From: CAITUY01 sp964611575
GTDB taxonomy: Bacteria > Verrucomicrobiota > Kiritimatiellia > CAIKKV01 > CAITUY01
NCBI GenBank assembly: GCA_964611575.1
Contig: CAZTAJ010000158.1
Coordinates: 1 to 7,838, forward strand
DNA length: 7,838 nucleotides
Reading direction: 5' to 3'
Shown here piece after piece: positions 4,927 through 7,838 of the stretch. Below the pieces are notes generated by a model that did not search any database, was not told where the DNA came from, and saw only the letters and a list, made by a program, of their open reading frames with translations. The first letter of the stretch is position 1; every line of letters starts with the position of its first letter. Made by a program: the position numbers and the translations under genes.

Positions 4927-7838
4927 ATGCTTCACAGGGACGTTTTGTGTCTGGCGCCGGCGGCTGCCCAACATATGATCGCACTTCCAACAATCCAACT
5001 GGCTCGATCGGGCACTCGTCTTTGGCAAACCTTTCGTCGCTCAAGCATCCAAATCCTCTTCGTCAGCGCTCTGGCGAGTGCGTTGGCACCCGCATACGGA
5101 CAGGGAATCATCGATCCCGCCGCGTTGGCGCGTCGCCAGAGCAACCTCACGTATGCCCAGACCTTTGAAACGCCGCAACCAATGATTACCAGTCGGGAGG
5201 ATGGGCTCAGCGGCAAGGCGGCCAACCTGGAGGGGGCCCGTTCCGGAGTGAGAGTCCCGCAGGAAGGCGTGATCAACAAGCCTGCCGGAACCATTTCCTG
5301 GTGGGGGCGGCTGGATGCCGAGTCGATCAAAGGAACCACCCTGCTGACCATCGGTCCAAACTACATCAACTACTTCGGGCGGGAGGGTTCATCGGACGTC
5401 AGGCACAGCCACAAAAGCGGGCATTACTACAGCATACTGGGCGGCGGACGAAACTCTCCCGGCGCTTCCAGTTTTGTTACCTATGCGGATGGTGGCCTGA
5501 AGCCGGGAGATTGGCACCACTTCGCCTACACGTGGAATGGCGTGCAGACGCAATTTTATGTGGATGGGATTCCTGCCGCTTCCCAAACGCTAAACAAGCC
5601 ATTTTCGGAACTGCCGCCCTACGAGTATGTGGAATTGGGGCAACCCGCGGCGATGAGCATCGATGAGGTGAGGGTCTATAATGGCGAACTGACCCACCAG
5701 GAACTGATGGGCATCGTTGCGTCAGTGAAACTCGGGGGCCCTCCAAAGATCATGGCGCTGAAAGTGCCTGAGCAACTCGCAGGTGCCGACCAGCCAGCCC
5801 TGAGCGCGATTTACAGGTTGAGTGACAATTCCGTGCAGGTCTATGCGGCATTGCCGGGTCTTGGCAAGGAACCGATGGATGTGATGGCAACGGTGCGTGC
5901 GCCCGATGGAACGGTTGTCTCACAGACGACATACCCCAAGGTCTCCCTGGCCACGATGTTCCATGCCTCCCTCAAAGTGGAGAAACCTCTTGCGGACGGA
6001 GTTTACAGCGTTGTTCTGGCTGCCGCGGGGCGTGAATTCAAGACCACCTTTGAGCGGCATCATGAGGTCTGGGAAGGCAATAAGCTCGGGGTAACGGACG
6101 GTCCCGTGCCGCCGTGGACGCCGTTGGTGATCAAGAAAAAGACGATCTCCACCTGGGGAAGGGATTACACTTTTGGCTCCCTGGGCCTGCCTGCGAAAAT
6201 CCGTTCCACTCAGCCCGAGCCCACACTGGGCGAGGTCACGGTGAACCTCTTAGCCCGACCGGCAGAGTTGGTCGTGGAGACCACTTCGAATGGGACACTG
6301 ACCTGGAAACCGGGCAAACCCATCATCACGGCGCGCGGAACGGGATATGCGGATATCGCGGCGGATTCGGAAACCAAGGATGGTTCGCTGGCGGCCAGCG
6401 TGCGTGGCACTCTGGAATTCGACGGGCTTTACAAGTTCACCGTCAAACTGGAGCCCAAGCGTGAGATCGGCGTGCAGAGTGTGCGGCTTGAAATCGCTGT
6501 TCCCGATAAGCTGGCATCGCTTTTCAATGCCACTAGCGAAAACATGCGCGCACACAAGGCCTACCTCGACTTGTCTGGGGCGGGTGAGGGTCGGTTATGG
6601 GATTCGATCCACTCGGTCACGGTCAAAGGCAATGACGGAAAGCCGCAATTGGTGGACAGGCCCCCATCGTTGCCGATTTGGCCGCATCTTTGGCTGGGAA
6701 ATGACGATCGGGGGCTGGACGTGATGGTTGCCTCCTATCGCACCTGGCAACTCGAGGAGGCGCGCCCGTGTATGGAGTTGGTTCGCCGCAACGGAGAGAC
6801 CGTGCTCCAGATCATTTTTGTCAACCGTCCCGGGGTGTTGCAGCCTCTGGAAGCCACGGTCTCTTTGCAGGCCACCCCGATCCGGCCAAGGCCGGTTGGC
6901 GGAACTTGGAAGGCGCTCGAGTGGTATGGCTGGGGGCATTTCGACATGCCCGTGATTTACGACAAGTGCTTTGACGCGTACGCCCAGGGCAAATTGCCGG
7001 AGAACGGGCCGTGGTATCGCGCGCCGAAAGCCAAGGAAGAAAACCGCTGGTGGAAATATGGCTGCCTGCAATCCCACCGCGTTCCGAAGGACGATCCGAT
7101 CTTTGGTGAAAGCATACGGCGATACGAGGACGAGTGGATAAATGGTCTCCATGTCCCGTCCCATATCGATTTTCTGCTCTGGGCCTACCAACAATGGATG
7201 ACCAAGGCCAGCTTGGACGGCGTCTATTTCGACAACACGATGCCCACCCCGGACGCCACCTTTGGCAGCGGGCTTGGCTGGCGCGATAAGGCAGGCAAGA
7301 TGCAATCGGACTATTCCCTGTTTGGCATGAGGGAATTTCTCAAGCGATTGAGGGCGATGTTGCTGGCCGATGGCCGGCCGGCCCCGGTGTTGATGACCCA
7401 CATAACTGATGCTCCGATGGTGGGATATCTGGGCATGGCGGACTTCTGGCTCGATGGCGAGAACGGCGGTTACCTCACGGCCGAGCAGGAGGCGCAGGTG
7501 GCCAAAGGCGAGGCCGCCTATGACTTTGTGGATCGGTGGTATAGCCCGATCGGGCTCCTGAACCTGCGAATCACGCTTGGCCGTCAGTGGGGGCCGATCC
7601 CGAAATATCTTTACTCCTGGGGTGCGGACGCGACGCACGCCGTGCTCGGCATGTTCGACTTGGAAAACGATTTCCGTCCGATGGGCCGCACTTCGTATCA
7701 CAATTTCGGCAGCCGCGAGGCGGATGTCGAGTTCATCCCGTATTGGGCGGCCAAACCGGTGGCGAAAGTCGTCGAGGGAGGATCGGACGTGCTCGTCACA
7801 GCATGGAAACGTCCCGGCCAGGCGCGCCTGCTCATCAG
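4927..7838 (+). CDS. Secreted LamG-domain, GH123-like (DUF6067-type) putative glycoside hydrolase, 3'-truncated
   Basis: Putative exported glycan-degrading enzyme. The frame runs 970 codons from ATG 4927 to the window edge without a stop, so the C-terminus is missing. Residues 1-58 form a long signal region: ~40 polar/basic residues with a twin arginine (FRRSS, 36-40), a hydrophobic stretch IQILFVSALASALA (41-54), and a likely cut after AYG. Residues ~78-265 are a LamG/concanavalin A-like jelly roll, shown by GTISWWGRL, the signature GDWHHFAYTWNGVQTQFYVDG (194-214) and the closing MSIDEVRVYNGELTHQEL. Residues ~280-380 look like a beta-rich linker domain. Residues ~400-655 match the N-terminal part of GH123-like/DUF6067 proteins, including HLWLGNDDRGLDV (587-599) and SLQATPIRP (646-654). 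From ~660 the barrel-like catalytic part begins, with EWYGWGHFD, HIDFLLWAYQQWM, DGVYFDNTMPTP (764-775) and ADFWLDGENGG (838-848). D769, D843 and E845 are candidate active-site acids. Family assignment is from motif memory; substrate unknown. A/T-ending codons are more frequent than in carB. Confidence 0.85.
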   Translation, partial: MLHRDVLCLAPAAAQHMIALPTIQLARSGTRLWQTFRRSSIQILFVSALASALAPAYGQGIIDPAALARRQSNLTYAQTFETPQPMITSREDGLSGKAANLEGARSGVRVPQEGVINKPAGTISWWGRLDAESIKGTTLLTIGPNYINYFGREGSSDVRHSHKSGHYYSILGGGRNSPGASSFVTYADGGLKPGDWHHFAYTWNGVQTQFYVDGIPAASQTLNKPFSELPPYEYVELGQPAAMSIDEVRVYNGELTHQELMGIVASVKLGGPPKIMALKVPEQLAGADQPALSAIYRLSDNSVQVYAALPGLGKEPMDVMATVRAPDGTVVSQTTYPKVSLATMFHASLKVEKPLADGVYSVVLAAAGREFKTTFERHHEVWEGNKLGVTDGPVPPWTPLVIKKKTISTWGRDYTFGSLGLPAKIRSTQPEPTLGEVTVNLLARPAELVVETTSNGTLTWKPGKPIITARGTGYADIAADSETKDGSLAASVRGTLEFDGLYKFTVKLEPKREIGVQSVRLEIAVPDKLASLFNATSENMRAHKAYLDLSGAGEGRLWDSIHSVTVKGNDGKPQLVDRPPSLPIWPHLWLGNDDRGLDVMVASYRTWQLEEARPCMELVRRNGETVLQIIFVNRPGVLQPLEATVSLQATPIRPRPVGGTWKALEWYGWGHFDMPVIYDKCFDAYAQGKLPENGPWYRAPKAKEENRWWKYGCLQSHRVPKDDPIFGESIRRYEDEWINGLHVPSHIDFLLWAYQQWMTKASLDGVYFDNTMPTPDATFGSGLGWRDKAGKMQSDYSLFGMREFLKRLRAMLLADGRPAPVLMTHITDAPMVGYLGMADFWLDGENGGYLTAEQEAQVAKGEAAYDFVDRWYSPIGLLNLRITLGRQWGPIPKYLYSWGADATHAVLGMFDLENDFRPMGRTSYHNFGSREADVEFIPYWAAKPVAKVVEGGSDVLVTAWKRPGQARLLI

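Noticed and set aside
4737..5168. 143-residue plus-strand frame bridging the two secreted genes
   Set aside because: It overlaps the end of one real gene and the signal region of the next in another frame, is Arg/Pro-rich, and has no ribosome site of its own.
6595..7701. 368-residue open frame on the minus strand
   Set aside because: It is antisense to the hydrolase, where the plus-strand frame carries DUF6067-type and barrel motifs. The minus-strand translation looks random and Arg/His-rich.

Overview
The window is GC-rich and densely coding. All four genes I can support lie on the plus strand. It most resembles the PVC bacteria (Lentisphaerota, Kiritimatiellota, Verrucomicrobiota or Planctomycetota). 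The reasons are a LamG domain fused to a GH123-like (DUF6067-type) glycoside hydrolase, an AraC-type regulator beside large secreted proteins, and a GC-biased housekeeping gene. This placement is an inference from gene content, not a phylogenetic result.

Layout: (1) Bases 1-2363 hold the last ~786 codons of carB, the large subunit of carbamoyl-phosphate synthetase; its 5' end and any carA lie outside the window. (2) Bases 2412-3329 encode an AraC/XylS-family regulator with an N-terminal cupin-like sensor region and a C-terminal double helix-turn-helix. (3) Bases 3330-3481 are a non-coding gap with small inverted repeats, including a perfect 6-bp hairpin just upstream of a strong ribosome binding site. 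(4) Bases 3482-4894 encode a 470-residue secreted protein made almost entirely of two tandem copies of a ~205-residue module that I cannot assign to a named family. (5) From 4927 to the right edge runs an open frame of 970 codons with no stop: a secreted protein with a LamG-type lectin domain followed by a GH123-like/DUF6067-type region and the start of a barrel-like catalytic part. It is cut off by the window end.

How they may work together: carB is core pyrimidine/arginine metabolism and is probably unrelated to what follows. The regulator, the tandem-module exoprotein and the LamG-hydrolase look like a small accessory unit for sensing and attacking an extracellular glycan. The two exported proteins are only 32 bases apart, each has a clear Shine-Dalgarno sequence, and no convincing terminator separates them, so co-transcription is likely. 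The substrate cannot be read from the sequence.

The least explained element is the duplicated secreted module (3569-4846). I see no CRISPR array, tRNA, rRNA, insertion sequence or defence system.
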